Part shown: positions 1 to 9,206 of the stretch, piece by piece
Numbering within the stretch: the stretch's first letter is position 1
Layout of the letters: the number at the start of each line of letters is the position of its first letter
Origin: Actinomycetaceae bacterium
GTDB taxonomy: Bacteria > Actinomycetota > Actinomycetes > Actinomycetales > Actinomycetaceae
Reading direction: 5' to 3'
Assembly (NCBI GenBank): GCA_030537735.1
Contig: JAUNVG010000017.1
Coordinates: 1-40,321 of the forward strand
DNA length: 40,321 nucleotides
Made by a program: the position numbers and the translations under genes
The notes under the pieces: generated by a model
What the model was told of the DNA's origin: nothing
Database searches by the model: none
The model's input: only the letters and a program-made list of their open reading frames with translations

Positions 1-2
1 GG

Positions 3-278
3 CGAAGCGCGCCTATCCGAGGGCTCCCGCGCCCGCATGCTGAGCCCCGCTATCACGAGGCCCGCGCCCGCTTTCCGGGGCCCGCTTTCACGAGGCCGCG
101 CCGTCCTTTCCTGAGGTCCGCGCGCACTCCACAGCGCCCGCGCCCGCTTTCCTGGGCACGCGAGACTGTGGTGTTCCTGGTCGGTTGGGTTATAGGCCTG
201 TGTGGTCTTGGCAGTTTGTACGTCTACTGGGCGTACAAACTTGAAACTAATAACCTGGGCACCCCCGCTCCGTCCTAA
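3..278 (+). CDS. C-terminal part of an Arg/Pro-rich protein with one membrane segment (5' end outside window)
   Basis: The frame is open from the window edge to a TAA at 276-278. The first ~55 codons give an Arg/Pro/Ala-rich, probably disordered stretch built on short imperfect GC-rich repeats. They are followed by one hydrophobic segment (VVFLVGWVIGLCGLGSLYVY) and a short polar tail ending in GTPAPS. I do not recognise a family. The composition of the first part could equally be non-coding GC-rich repeat DNA, in which case only a ~36-residue single-pass membrane peptide starting at the GTG at 168 or 171 would be real. A palindrome lies inside the membrane-segment coding sequence at 215-239. 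Confidence 0.35.
   Translation, partial: RSAPIRGLPRPHAEPRYHEARARFPGPAFTRPRRPFLRSARTPQRPRPLSWARETVVFLVGWVIGLCGLGSLYVYWAYKLETNNLGTPAPS
215..239. repeat. 25-bp palindrome, copy 1 (TTTGTACGTC / GGCGTACAAA)
   Basis: 10-base arms with a 5-base spacer and one G-T pair; the stem can be extended by two bases on each side (213-241). It matches the palindrome at 11781-11805 in arms, spacing and reading phase. Here it lies within the last membrane segment of the partial gene at the left edge. Confidence 0.6.
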
Positions 279-580
279 CACGGGAGGGGATGTGAGCGGA
301 ATTTGGGTTCATTGCGGGAAGGGCAAGCACTCTGAATAGGGCCTGCCTTGGATGGGATGGTAACTAAAAATAGTTGCACGCCAGGTGCACCCCAGCGGCG
401 TCGTGAACTTACCAGCCTTTGCCCCCGCAACACGCACAGTTCTGCCTCTATTTCTAAGAAGAGTCATCTAATATTGCCTAGCAACTAAGACTTTCGCTTT
501 AACAGCCTTCCGGTCGGTGCTTTGTCACACTTGCGAAGTACAAACGCCAACCCGAAGGATCCCCCGTAGAAAGCTAAAAC
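279..580. other. Gene-free stretch upstream of carbamate kinase
   Basis: About 300 bases without a credible gene. The part nearest the carbamate kinase start is AT-richer, with TAATAT near 468, and could hold its promoter, but I could not pair it with a convincing -35 box. No strong hairpin or operator was seen. Confidence 0.4.
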
Positions 581-1516
581 ATGAAGAAAGCTTGCGTAAT
601 CGCAGTTGGTGGGAATGCGCTGCCGACTGTGAACCCGAAAGACACTACCGACCTGGAAAAGATGCTTGCTCCTGTGGTGGACTTCGCCGAACAGGGGATG
701 GATGTGGTAGTCACCTACGGAAATGGCCCTCAAGTGGGAGTCATTTACGAAGGACTATTTGATTTGGCACAAAAGCACACCGACCTGTCCGAGATCCTTA
801 TGGCTTCGACCGGAGCTATGAGTGAAGGGTCAATCGGTTCGCTCATACGGTTTGCCCTGCGCAATATCTGCCTTAGCCGCGATAAGTTCTTCAAAGTTAC
901 CAGCGTCATTACCCATACGCTGGTGGACCAAAACGACCCGGCTTTCGCTGAACCCACCAAACCCGTTGGGCGGTTCCTTAGCGCCGAAGAAGCACAAAGA
1001 ATGCGAGCCGAAGGACGCAGTGTCATTGAGGACTCCGGACGCGGCTACCGCTGGGTGGTTCCCTCCCCCAAGCCGAAGCGGATCTTGGAGTTCCGTTCCA
1101 TCCGCACCCTCATGGATGCGGGGCACATCGTCCTCGCATGCGGTGGCGGCGGGATTCCGACTACCCGAGAAAACAACCGGGAACACACCGTGGAAGCTGT
1201 TATCGACAAGGATGCTGCCTCCGCCTTGCTGGCGCACGAACTCAAGGCCGACGCCCTGTTCCTGCTCACCGGAGTACCGAAAGTTGCTATCAACTTCGGT
1301 AAAGAAAACCAGCGGTGGTTAGATCACATCACCAAAGCTGAAGCTGAGCGATACATCGAGGAAGGGCAATTCCATAAAGGTTCGATGCTGCCGAAGATTG
1401 AAGCAGCGTTGGACTTCGTGGAACATAACCCCAATGGGGAGGCTCTGATTACCAGTATCGACTGCCTGGCGGATGCACTTTCGGGTAAAACCGGCACCCG
1501 GATTACCTTGAAATAA
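581..1516 (+). CDS. arcC: Carbamate kinase
   Basis: Cytosolic amino-acid-kinase-fold enzyme that interconverts carbamoyl phosphate + ADP and ATP + carbamate + ammonia. It is usually the last step of arginine deiminase fermentation. The 311-residue length is typical. Family motifs are visible in order: AVGGNAL near the N-terminus, TYGNGPQVG, VVPSPKP, GHIVLACGGGGIP, VIDKDAASALLA, LLTGVPKVA and a C-terminal FHKGSMLPKIEAA. The ATG at 581 gives the motif-bearing N-terminus directly; its ribosome site is weak (AGAAAGC). No arginine deiminase or ornithine transcarbamylase gene is adjacent, so this is a stand-alone copy whose partner genes, if any, lie elsewhere. A hairpin follows the stop. Confidence 0.93.
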   Translation: MKKACVIAVGGNALPTVNPKDTTDLEKMLAPVVDFAEQGMDVVVTYGNGPQVGVIYEGLFDLAQKHTDLSEILMASTGAMSEGSIGSLIRFALRNICLSRDKFFKVTSVITHTLVDQNDPAFAEPTKPVGRFLSAEEAQRMRAEGRSVIEDSGRGYRWVVPSPKPKRILEFRSIRTLMDAGHIVLACGGGGIPTTRENNREHTVEAVIDKDAASALLAHELKADALFLLTGVPKVAINFGKENQRWLDHITKAEAERYIEEGQFHKGSMLPKIEAALDFVEHNPNGEALITSIDCLADALSGKTGTRITLK

Positions 1517-1523
1517 CGACAGT

Positions 1524-1558
1524 GGGGCCACAACCAGCTACCAGCAAGTTGTGGCCCC
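1524..1558 (+). terminator. Hairpin terminator after carbamate kinase
   Basis: An 11-bp perfect stem (GGGGCCACAAC / GTTGTGGCCCC) with a 13-base loop starts 8 bases after the arcC stop. The following tract (GTTAGAAATT) is only weakly U-rich, so it could be a terminator or an RNA-stabilising hairpin. The rest of the interval up to 1761 holds no gene I can see. Confidence 0.65.
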
Positions 1559-1761
1559 GTTAGAAATTCCTCAAACAAGACCAGCGCACATTAGACAGTT
1601 AACTCGGGACTAATAGCCCATGTGTTCGCTCCAGGTATCACCCAAATAGTAGCCTCACTCACGCCTAAAGCTAGTTGACTGCCGATACTATTAGGAACGA
1701 CGGCGTTTGTGCATTAGTCTTAACTTGCATGTGCTCAGTAACGAGATAGGGAGTGCCCGCA

Positions 1762-2382
1762 GTGCGATTCTCCAAGTCAGATTCCGGAAATGCATTCTTT
1801 GAGCTACTCACGAAGCAGGCGAACCACCTGGTACGTGGAGCGGAAATACTAGCTCAAATCCACGGAGCCAACCCCGAACGGAGGGAAGCCCTCCGCGATC
1901 AACTACACGAAATCGAACACCACTGTGACGAAGTAACTCACGCGGTTTCTTCCAAACTGAACTCCACCTTCGTCACCCCCTTCGACCGTGACGACATCAG
2001 CTTCATTGCGAACCGGTTGGACGACTGCATGGACTACATGGACGAAGCCGGTGACCTGATTGTGCTGTACCGGGTCGATGACCTTCCGCGCGGACTAGTG
2101 GAACAACTAAACGTCATTCAACGTTGCTGTGACCTCACCGCCGAAGCCATGCCGAAGCTCAAGAGCCTCGGCGGGTTGAAGGACTACTGGGTGGAGATCA
2201 ACCGCCTGGAGAACCAAGGCGACCAAGCGTACCGACGTACCCTGTCTGAACTGTTCGACTCCGGCCGTGACCCGCTTGAAGTGATCAAGCTGAAGGACAT
2301 TGTCGAAGCACTCGAAAAAGCCATCGACTCTTTCGAAAGCCTTGCGAACGGGGTTGAAACCATCGCCATCAAGGAGTCCTGA
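1762..2382 (+). CDS. DUF47/PhoU-like phosphate transport regulator
   Basis: A 206-residue all-helical protein of the DUF47 (Pit accessory, PhoU-like) family. Such proteins sit beside Pit transporters and are thought to modulate phosphate uptake. The sequence shows the expected helical bundle with acidic/His patches: EIEHHCDEVTHAV, TPFDRDDISFIANRLDDCMDYMDEAGDL and, near the end, LKDIVEALEKAIDSFESLAN. I chose the GTG at 1762 because AGGGAG (1748-1753) lies 8 bases before it and the family typically begins MRF. An in-frame GTG at 1753 would add three residues. It is 3 bases from the Pit gene, clearly one operon. Confidence 0.9.
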   Translation: MRFSKSDSGNAFFELLTKQANHLVRGAEILAQIHGANPERREALRDQLHEIEHHCDEVTHAVSSKLNSTFVTPFDRDDISFIANRLDDCMDYMDEAGDLIVLYRVDDLPRGLVEQLNVIQRCCDLTAEAMPKLKSLGGLKDYWVEINRLENQGDQAYRRTLSELFDSGRDPLEVIKLKDIVEALEKAIDSFESLANGVETIAIKES

Positions 2383-2385
2383 CCG

Positions 2386-3441
2386 GTGGATCTGTCGCTC
2401 ATACTTGTAGTCCTCGTCATCGTCATTGCCCTTGGCTTCGACTACACCAACGGTTTCCACGACGCCGCCAACGCCATCGCCACCTCCGTATCGACTCGGG
2501 CCCTGACGCCGCGAGCGGCACTGGCGATGGCTGCGGTAATGAATATTATCGGCGCCCTACTGGGCACCGGAGTGGCGAAAACCATTGGTAACGGGATCAT
2601 TGACATATCGCAGTTCACTACTTCCACAGAAGTGAATATGCAGCTGCACGGCCTCGGGATCATCCTGGCTGCACTCATAGGCGCCATCGTGTGGAACCTC
2701 ATCACCTGGTGGTTCGGGCTACCGTCCTCATCCTCACACGCCCTCATTGGCGGCCTAGTGGGTGCCGGACTGGCGTCTTCCACCACCGTGATCTGGGGTG
2801 GCATTGGGATGCAGGTAATCGTTCCGATGTTCCTATCCCCCCTGGTAGGTTTCGTACTCGCCTACGTGTTTATGCAAATCCTGCTTAAAGCGCTCTCCAA
2901 CCTGCCCTACCACCGCACCATGCGTAAATTCCGCGTCCTGCAAACCATTTCAGCTGCCCTCATGGCGCTGGGACACGGACTGCAAGACGCGCAAAAAACC
3001 ATGGGTATTATCGTGATGGCGCTGCTTGCTGGTGGCTACGGCGAAACCCACCAGATCTGGGTGGACGGCGAGATGACTATCCCCACCTGGGTGAAGCTAG
3101 CTGCCGCACTGGCGATTTCTGCTGGTACCTACTCCGGTGGTTGGCGGATCATGCGCACCCTGGGGCGCAAAGTGATCGAACTTGACCCCGCTCGCGGATT
3201 CGTCGCCGAAAGCGTCGCCGCCTCCGTGCTGTACTTGACCGCCACCGTGATCCACGCACCGATCTCCACCACCCACACCATTACCTCCGCCATCATGGGG
3301 GTGGGCGCCACCAAACGCCTCTCCGCGGTGCGCTGGGGCGTGGCTGGAAACATCGTCATCGCCTGGTTCCTGACACTGCCGGCAGCGGGACTGGTAGCAG
3401 CGGTATGCTACTTCATAACCCACCTGATACTGCCCTATTAG
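2386..3441 (+). CDS. pitA: Low-affinity inorganic phosphate transporter, PiT family
   Basis: A 351-residue multi-pass membrane symporter that imports inorganic phosphate, usually as a metal-phosphate complex. Both PiT signature halves are present: GFDYTNGFHDAANAIATSVS at the N-terminus and HAPISTTHTITSAIMGVGAT near the C-terminus. The GLPSSSSHALIGGLVGAGL and GHGLQDAQKTMGII motifs are also there. It starts with GTG at 2386, preceded by AAGGAG inside the end of the DUF47 gene. Together with DUF47 upstream and ppk nearby, it points to a phosphate uptake and storage neighbourhood. Whether it prefers phosphate or sulfate cannot be told from sequence alone, but the DUF47 partner favours phosphate. 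Confidence 0.93.
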   Translation: MDLSLILVVLVIVIALGFDYTNGFHDAANAIATSVSTRALTPRAALAMAAVMNIIGALLGTGVAKTIGNGIIDISQFTTSTEVNMQLHGLGIILAALIGAIVWNLITWWFGLPSSSSHALIGGLVGAGLASSTTVIWGGIGMQVIVPMFLSPLVGFVLAYVFMQILLKALSNLPYHRTMRKFRVLQTISAALMALGHGLQDAQKTMGIIVMALLAGGYGETHQIWVDGEMTIPTWVKLAAALAISAGTYSGGWRIMRTLGRKVIELDPARGFVAESVAASVLYLTATVIHAPISTTHTITSAIMGVGATKRLSAVRWGVAGNIVIAWFLTLPAAGLVAAVCYFITHLILPY

Positions 3442-3471
3442 CGGACGGAAAGCACCGAAAGAAGACACGCC

Positions 3472-3936
3472 ATGTTCCCACCACGCCTGCGTCGACACCT
3501 AGCACTTGCCGCCGCCGCGGTGGGAACAGTCGTTTTAGCCGGATGCTCCACCACCGTGATGGATCTAAAGAACGGCGACTGCCTTAACCTACCTGCGGAA
3601 CTAGACTTAACGACCTCCGCGGAGTTCTCTGTCGGTTCGGTGGAAAAAGTCGAATGCAGCAAGGATCATCAGGCTGAGGTTATTGCCGTGTTGGATCTGG
3701 AAACCCCCGAAGATAAGGATTTCCCTGGGGTTGAAGTGCTTTGGGATCGCGCCGCCAAGCAGTGTATGGAGAGATTCGAAGAATACGTGGGGCAGCCACT
3801 GGAAGAATCCAGCTTGGAAGTGCTTCCTCTGCTGCCTTCTGAAGAAAGCTGGGAACAAGCCGGTGACCGGGAGGGGCTGTGCGTGGCCTACCTAACCACC
3901 GGCAAGGCTAACACCACTTTCAAGAACTACCGGTAG
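3472..3936 (+). CDS. Lipoprotein with septum-formation-type domain
   Basis: A 154-residue secreted lipoprotein. The N-terminus is Arg-rich, then hydrophobic, and ends in a lipobox LAGC with the lipidated Cys at residue 25. The mature part carries the actinobacterial 'septum formation' pattern: GDCL early, VEC..DHQAEV in the middle and a later Cys before AYLTTG, giving four Cys that could pair. It acts outside the membrane. The family's function is unclear despite its name. It begins 30 bases after pitA and may be co-transcribed, though a separate role is possible. Confidence 0.75.
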   Translation: MFPPRLRRHLALAAAAVGTVVLAGCSTTVMDLKNGDCLNLPAELDLTTSAEFSVGSVEKVECSKDHQAEVIAVLDLETPEDKDFPGVEVLWDRAAKQCMERFEEYVGQPLEESSLEVLPLLPSEESWEQAGDREGLCVAYLTTGKANTTFKNYR

Positions 3937-3937
3937 G

Positions 3938-3990
3938 AGACTCCGGTAGCTAGTGTCGGCAGAAGACTCCGATAGGTCGTGCCGGTCGGT
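3938..3990. repeat. Imperfect 26-bp direct repeat
   Basis: AGACTCCGGTAGCTAGTGTC at 3938 recurs imperfectly as AGACTCCGATAGGTCGTGCC at 3964, a period of 26 bases. It lies in the 177-base gap between two convergent genes. No terminator-grade hairpin was found in the gap. Confidence 0.45.
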
Positions 3991-4113
3991 GGCTTCAGTA
4001 GGTAACGACGCAGGCCGCAGGCACTGCGATTAGTGCTAGTTACGCTTCGCTACCAATGGAGGCGAAAACCCGACAACCTAGGTACGGCGAAAGGAAACGA
4101 GGGGAGTGGGAAA

Positions 4114-5145
4114 CTACTTCCCCACGATGATCGGCTGATGTGTTTGCACCGCCACCACTCGCGCCTCGCCACCTGAAAACGACACGTGTGCAGCCAGCAC
4201 CTGCCCCGGATGAAGCAGCGGATCGTCGCTGGGAAAATCCCGGCGCACCTGGTTAGAGGAAGCCTTCAATAAGGGTTTCACCAAACCCGGGAGGACAGGA
4301 CGATGAGAACAAACCGCAATCGGGCCACCGGGGTGGCGCAATAGTTTCTTCATCACTTTCTGCGCGCTCTTAGAGTCCGCTTCCAACGCCGCTTCCGTCA
4401 GCTCTTCGGCCCGCACCAAACGCAGGCCCGTGACCGCGGAGTAAGGAATGAAAGTGCGCTCACACCGAGCCCACGGGCTTGTTAGCAGTCGTTGCACACC
4501 CAAAGCCGACAGGACATCAGCCAGCACCAGGCTCTGGCGCCCCCCGCTGCGAGTCAAAGGCCGGGTCGCTTCCCCGCCCTCCCAGGACGAACGCGACACT
4601 GCGCTACCGTGACGCACCAGCGCCACCGTCACCGTGCATAGGTCACCATTGGTAGCGTGGGATAATAATTCATCTAAGAGGCGACGATCACCGCGGCGCG
4701 TGAGCATGTCGCGCGCATCTAACGCCGGCACCCAACGCACTTTGTCGATTTCCTTACTCGGTGCTGGAACCACCGGGGCACGTCCTCGCGCCACCGCGCC
4801 ACTATCAACGACAGTTCCCACCCAGTAGTGGACTTCCTTGGTGTGGCCCGACCCCAACCGGTAACGCTGGGTAGTAAGCGGCGCCCCCATCGCCACCACT
4901 ACCCCGGTTTCTTCTTCGACTTCACGCGCACCCGCCACCAGCAGCGGCTCATTTAGTTCGGCTTTGCCCTTGGGCCAAGACCAGTCATCGTAGCGAGGAC
5001 GATGCACCATCAGCACTTCGATGTCGCGCGCATCCACGCACTGCCCGGGAGCCGGTTTGGGAGCCTTCTTCCGCGGGCGCCAAACCACCGCCCCCGCAGA
5101 ACGCACAATGCGACTAGGAATCGGACTGGGACGCAGTTTAGGCAC
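4114..5145 (-). CDS. mutT1: NUDIX hydrolase fused to histidine phosphatase, MutT1-like
   Basis: About 343 residues. The first half is a NUDIX domain (SAGAVVWRP, then the box GKAELNEPLLVAGAREVEEETGVV with the GX5EX7REVXEEXGV pattern). The second half is a phosphoglycerate-mutase-like histidine phosphatase with the RHG motif (VALVRHGSA) and a later CSHRPVLPG carrying the second catalytic His. This matches mycobacterial MutT1, which hydrolyses 8-oxo-GTP/dGTP and diadenosine polyphosphates and also sits next to ppk1. I prefer the GTG at 5145, with a GGAGAAG-like site just before it; an in-frame ATG at 5184 would add 13 residues. It is convergent with the lipoprotein gene and in the same direction as ppk. 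Confidence 0.87.
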   Translation of the reverse strand: MPKLRPSPIPSRIVRSAGAVVWRPRKKAPKPAPGQCVDARDIEVLMVHRPRYDDWSWPKGKAELNEPLLVAGAREVEEETGVVVAMGAPLTTQRYRLGSGHTKEVHYWVGTVVDSGAVARGRAPVVPAPSKEIDKVRWVPALDARDMLTRRGDRRLLDELLSHATNGDLCTVTVALVRHGSAVSRSSWEGGEATRPLTRSGGRQSLVLADVLSALGVQRLLTSPWARCERTFIPYSAVTGLRLVRAEELTEAALEADSKSAQKVMKKLLRHPGGPIAVCSHRPVLPGLVKPLLKASSNQVRRDFPSDDPLLHPGQVLAAHVSFSGGEARVVAVQTHQPIIVGK

Positions 5146-5298
5146 GGTACAACTCTTCTCCCCAGCTGGAGATAGGCAGACCACAACACGCTGAGGGGTA
5201 GACGGACAAGGACATAGAACTACCCTCAGTCTATCGCGTTCGTCACTTCCATGCCCGCCGCTGAAGCAAGGTTGAACGGCCGGAAACCTGGCGGCGTC

Positions 5299-5405
5299 AG
5301 CCGCGGACGCAAGCGGGGGCGACGTTCGGCCGCGACTGCAGCTACCAGCCGCGGGCGCAAGCGGGGGCGACGTTCGGCCGCGACTGCAGCTACCAGCCGC
5401 GGGCG
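5299..5405. repeat. 48-bp tandem repeat, 2.2 copies
   Basis: The unit beginning AGCCGCGGGCGCAAGCGG runs 5299-5346, again 5347-5394 with one base change, and starts a third time at 5395-5405. It fills much of the 225-base gap between ppk and mutT1. The period is 16 codons, so frames stay open on both strands (Arg/Lys/Ala-rich), but no ribosome site supports translation. It could serve as a terminator spacer or simply vary in number among strains. Confidence 0.85.
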
Positions 5406-5409
5406 TTGT

Positions 5410-7689
5410 TTAGAACACGCTGCGACCACTGACACGTGAAGAAGCGTTCGTCATCAGCAGGGACTGCACATCCACCAGCGACTGATTCTTCTTCCCATGG
5501 GTGTAACGCACCCACTTCCCGCCCGGACGTAAACGCCACGACGCGACCTCGTCACTGGCTTCGAAACGCAGTAGCTTCAACAGGTAACGCACCTGCCCCG
5601 GTGCCACTATCTTCACCAGAGCTTCCACCCGCCGATCCAAGTTCCGGTGCATCAAGTCCGCTGACCCGATCCACACTTCCTCTTCACCTTCCGGGCCGAA
5701 ACAGTAGATACGCGAATGCTCCAGATACCGCCCCAAAATGGAGCGCACATTAATGTTTTCAGAAAGCCCCTTGACTCCGGCGCGCAACGCACAGATGCCG
5801 CGCACCACCACATCCACCTTCACCCCAGCTTGGGAGGCGCGGTAAAGCGCGTCAATAATGGCTTCATCCACAATCGAGTTGACCTTAATACCAACGTAGG
5901 CTTCCTGGCCTGCTAGTTGGCGTTCGATCTGCTGCTCGATGCGTTCAATCAAACCCGACCGGATCGACACCGGCGCCACCAGCAGGCGGTGGAACGTGGT
6001 GCGCGGAGCGTAACCGGAAAGCTGGTTGAATAAACGAGTCAAGTCCTGTGCCACGTCGCGATCGCAGGTAAGCAGCCCCAAGTCCTCGTATCCGCGGGCC
6101 GTCTTCGGGTGGTAGTTCCCCGTCCCCACGTGGCAGTAGCGGCGCAACCCGTCCGCTTCCTGCCGCACCACCAGGGACAGTTTGCAGTGCGTTTTAAGTC
6201 CCACCATGCCGTAAACCACGTGCACTCCGGCGCGTTCAAGTTTACGCGCCCAAGAAATATTGGCTTCCTCATCGAAACGGGCTTTAATCTCTACAATCGC
6301 CACCACCTGTTTGCCGCTTTGTGCCGCTTCAATCAGGGCCGACACGATAGGTGAATCCCCCGACGTGCGGTACAGGGTTTGTTTGATGGCGAGGACGTGG
6401 GGGTCCTTCGCGGCGGTGGCGATGAAATGCTGCACCGAGGTGGCGAAAGAGTCATACGGGTGGTGCAGTAGCACGTCGCGGGTGCGGATGGAAGCAAAAA
6501 TATCTGCCGCCCGCGCCGATTCGTACTCCGCTAAACCGTGGGCGGTTACCGGCACGTACTTGGGGTACTTCAAATGCGGCAAGTCCAGTTCATGTAGGTC
6601 ATTTAGCGCCGTAAGGTCCAGCGGCTCCGGCAGGCGGAAGACGTCTGATTCGGTTATCTCCAGCCGGTTAACCAGGAAGTTAAGCACCGAATCCGACACG
6701 TCCTGGGCGATCTCTAAACGCACCGCGGGGCCGAAACGGCGGCGCAATAGTTCCGCCTCCATCGCGGTAAGGAGGTTTTCGGCGTCGTCTTCTTCCACCT
6801 CCAGATCCTCGTTACGAGTGACGCGGAAAGTATGTGACTCCACGATCTCCATGCCGGGGAACAAGGTCGCCAAGTGCGCGGCAATGACTTGCTCAATCGG
6901 TACGAAAGTTGCCCCGCGTTTAGTTTCAGCCACGTCCTCGATCGCGATATCGGCCCCCTCGGGAAGCACCGAATCCACCGCGATGAGGCGCGGCAAGGAT
7001 TGGGGGACTTTCACTCGCGCGAAATGTACTTTCCCGGTCTGCTGGTTACGCACCACTACCGCCAGGTTCAATGACAGGCCAGAAATGTAGGGGAAGGGGT
7101 GGGAAGGATCCACCGCCAGCGGGGTAAGGACAGGGAAAATGCGGTGCTGGAAATAGGCCCCCAGGTGCTCACGCTGGTAGTCAGTTAGGTCCTGCCAGTT
7201 CCGCAGGTGCAGACCCTCGGCGTGCAGGGCGGGTAGGAGTTCTTCCTGGTAAGTGCGCACCTGCCTGGCGGTTAGTTCACGTGCCTGCGCGGTGATGCCC
7301 TCCAGGACTTGGCGAGGGGTGAGACCGGAGGCGGCGACTTTCGCGATCCCCGCCGCAATGCGGCGCTTCAGACCGGCCACACGCACCATGTAGAACTCAT
7401 CTAAGTTGGAGGAAAAGATGGTGGAAAACCAGCAGCGTTCAAGTAGTGGAAGGTCCTGGTCTTCACTTTGTTCCAACACCCTTTGGTTGAACCGCATCCA
7501 CGACAGTTCCCGGTCGGCGAAACGCCCGTCGGGAAGGTCGGAGTCAGAAGCATTGGCTTTCCCGTCGCGGATGAACATGTCCAACTGTTCGGGGGAAGTA
7601 AAAGGCGAGGTTTCTTCCTCCACCAGTTGCGGCGCTCCTGCGACCGGGGCGGGGGTTTGCGGCGGTGGAGTGGGGGCTGTTTCGCTCAT
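5410..7689 (-). CDS. ppk1: Polyphosphate kinase 1
   Basis: A 759-residue enzyme that polymerises the gamma-phosphate of ATP into polyphosphate and can run in reverse. The N-terminal ~50 residues are Pro/Glu-rich and disordered. Then come the PPK N-domain ([34 protein letters not shown]), the middle domain and two PLD-like C-domains. The autophosphorylated His is in KTHCKL (His501 by my count) and a second conserved His follows in CHVGTGNYH. An AGGA-type site precedes the ATG. It is probably co-oriented with mutT1 downstream and the unknown gene upstream, and together with the Pit genes 2 kb away it makes a phosphate storage region. Confidence 0.95.
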   Translation of the reverse strand: MSETAPTPPPQTPAPVAGAPQLVEEETSPFTSPEQLDMFIRDGKANASDSDLPDGRFADRELSWMRFNQRVLEQSEDQDLPLLERCWFSTIFSSNLDEFYMVRVAGLKRRIAAGIAKVAASGLTPRQVLEGITAQARELTARQVRTYQEELLPALHAEGLHLRNWQDLTDYQREHLGAYFQHRIFPVLTPLAVDPSHPFPYISGLSLNLAVVVRNQQTGKVHFARVKVPQSLPRLIAVDSVLPEGADIAIEDVAETKRGATFVPIEQVIAAHLATLFPGMEIVESHTFRVTRNEDLEVEEDDAENLLTAMEAELLRRRFGPAVRLEIAQDVSDSVLNFLVNRLEITESDVFRLPEPLDLTALNDLHELDLPHLKYPKYVPVTAHGLAEYESARAADIFASIRTRDVLLHHPYDSFATSVQHFIATAAKDPHVLAIKQTLYRTSGDSPIVSALIEAAQSGKQVVAIVEIKARFDEEANISWARKLERAGVHVVYGMVGLKTHCKLSLVVRQEADGLRRYCHVGTGNYHPKTARGYEDLGLLTCDRDVAQDLTRLFNQLSGYAPRTTFHRLLVAPVSIRSGLIERIEQQIERQLAGQEAYVGIKVNSIVDEAIIDALYRASQAGVKVDVVVRGICALRAGVKGLSENINVRSILGRYLEHSRIYCFGPEGEEEVWIGSADLMHRNLDRRVEALVKIVAPGQVRYLLKLLRFEASDEVASWRLRPGGKWVRYTHGKKNQSLVDVQSLLMTNASSRVSGRSVF

Positions 7690-7731
7690 GGTGTCCTACT
7701 TGTGTGGTGGTTGTGGGCGTGAGTGGAATTT

Positions 7732-8370
7732 TTAAATTAACCGTCCCGCGGCGCTGCGGTCGGCCGCCAGGTCAAACTCTTGCGCGGTCTGCACTAGGGC
7801 GGCAGCGCGGCGGGTAACCATGGTGGCTAAACGGTCCTTGTCGCTACGGATCCAAGCGCTTCCGAAAGTCGCACCGGAAGCAAGAATGCGCATCACCAGG
7901 GCGGTTTGGCGCAGTAGGTCAGTTAAGTCACCAAAGTCGTGACCGCTTAGCAGGGCTTTCACCCGCCGCCCGACTTCGTCTAGATCGGGGGCGGCTACCT
8001 CGCCCTCGTCATCATCAATACCGGCGGTGTACGGCGCGGCCAGGCCCTCGCGGAACCGCTGTTGGACGGTGTCGTGGTCGCGTTCGAACCATTCCGAAAA
8101 CAGGTACAGCCTCCAGAACGCTCCCGGTAGGGTGAAAGCCGGACTGCGTTCCCACAGGTCCGCTACGATGTCAACGCCTTCAGCGTCAATGGCTCGCACC
8201 AGGTTCTGCACCGCGTTCGGGCCGAATTCTTCATCGCACAACCCCAGCAGGGCGCGCGCTGACGTCATCGCCACCTGCGCGGCGGCAGCTGGATCGTCAT
8301 CGCCCTCAATCTTTTCCGCATCCTCAAAACTCAGCATCGCTGGTCGCCGGGGCACAGCGCGTTCACTCAT
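7732..8370 (-). CDS. Unknown soluble helical protein upstream of ppk
   Basis: 212 residues with no membrane segment or signal peptide. It is acidic and Ala-rich and appears mostly helical. The middle carries several aromatics (FWRLYLFSEWFERDHDTV), and an acidic linker near residue 115 (DDDEGEVAAPDLDEV) divides two halves. I do not recognise the family; similar-looking proteins occur beside ppk in actinobacteria, but I cannot name a function. An AAGGGAG site lies 8 bases before the ATG. It reads toward ppk with a 42-base gap, so co-transcription with ppk and mutT1 is likely. Confidence 0.8.
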   Translation of the reverse strand: MSERAVPRRPAMLSFEDAEKIEGDDDPAAAAQVAMTSARALLGLCDEEFGPNAVQNLVRAIDAEGVDIVADLWERSPAFTLPGAFWRLYLFSEWFERDHDTVQQRFREGLAAPYTAGIDDDEGEVAAPDLDEVGRRVKALLSGHDFGDLTDLLRQTALVMRILASGATFGSAWIRSDKDRLATMVTRRAAALVQTAQEFDLAADRSAAGRLI

Positions 8371-8576
8371 TTTCCACTCCCTTATCTTTTCCTACTTCCA
8401 TTGTCCGTCATCACCGCGCTACTGGCTACAGTTTCAACGCTGTGCCACAATTGATTCTGCTCCGAGGGGCGCAGTCCTCGGCGGGCTGTGTCCGCGGTGG
8501 TGGCGCATCCCGTCCCACCGCCGAAGCGAACCTGAAATGAAGCCAAGCAGGCACTAACGCGCAACCAGGAGTGTGT

Positions 8577-9206
8577 ATGCTCGAAGTCACCAACGCCGCC
8601 ATCAGTTACGGCACTCACCGCGTCATCGACGCCCTGGACTTGCGGGTTGAAGACGGCGACATCACCGCCCTGATCGGCGCTAACGGCGCGGGCAAATCCA
8701 CCTTACTGAAAGGGCTGGCAGGGTTCCTCCCCATGCGGTATGACTCTTTCACGCTAGCTGGCAAGCAGTGCTCGCCTTCTTCGCATTGGCATCGCGAAAA
8801 CACCTTCGCGATTATGGATAACTTCGCCTGGATGCGTGGGCTAACGCTGTGGGACCACTACTGCCTGCTTGGGCGGGGACTGCCATCTTCCCAAATCGAG
8901 GACGCCATGGTGCGTCTGCAGGTAGATGCTTACGCTGATCGGATGCCGTATTCCCTTTCCACCGGGCAGGCCCAGCGCGCCAGTTTAGTGACCATGCTGC
9001 TACGCCCGTGGCAAGTTCTTTTCTTAGATGAGCCCGAACAGCGTCTAGACGTGGCTTCCCAAGAACTCTTAGCCGACATACTTTTGACGGATTTATCGGG
9101 GCGCACGGTGGTGATGGCAACGCATTCACCACTGCTACGCGATGAGGTCGCCACTGAAATCATCACCATCCACACCAACTTGGCTTCGGCAGGTGAGAAT
9201 GATTAA
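8577..9206 (+). CDS. ABC transporter ATP-binding protein
   Basis: A 209-residue cytosolic ATPase subunit. Visible motifs are Walker A GANGAGKS (34-41), signature LSTGQAQ (127-133), Walker B VLFLDEP (147-153) and the switch His in ATHSP (183). I chose the ATG at 8577, 5 bases after AGGAG; the GTG at 8571 overlaps that site. The Walker B to D-loop segment reads EPEQRLD instead of the more usual EPxxGLD. The membrane protein gene downstream overlaps its stop (ATGATTAA), so the two form one exporter-like unit. The substrate is unknown. Confidence 0.9.
   Translation: MLEVTNAAISYGTHRVIDALDLRVEDGDITALIGANGAGKSTLLKGLAGFLPMRYDSFTLAGKQCSPSSHWHRENTFAIMDNFAWMRGLTLWDHYCLLGRGLPSSQIEDAMVRLQVDAYADRMPYSLSTGQAQRASLVTMLLRPWQVLFLDEPEQRLDVASQELLADILLTDLSGRTVVMATHSPLLRDEVATEIITIHTNLASAGEND

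Noticed and set aside
1676..1710. Promoter TTGACT upstream of the DUF47-pit operon
   Set aside because: No acceptable -10 box at 16-18 bases.
5299..5405. CRISPR array
   Set aside because: Contiguous 48-bp tandem units without spacers; no cas genes. No other regularly spaced repeats were seen in the window.
5251..5439. Arg/Ala repeat peptide encoded by the tandem repeat
   Set aside because: The frame is open only because the repeat unit is a multiple of three; no ribosome site and overlap with the ppk 3' end.
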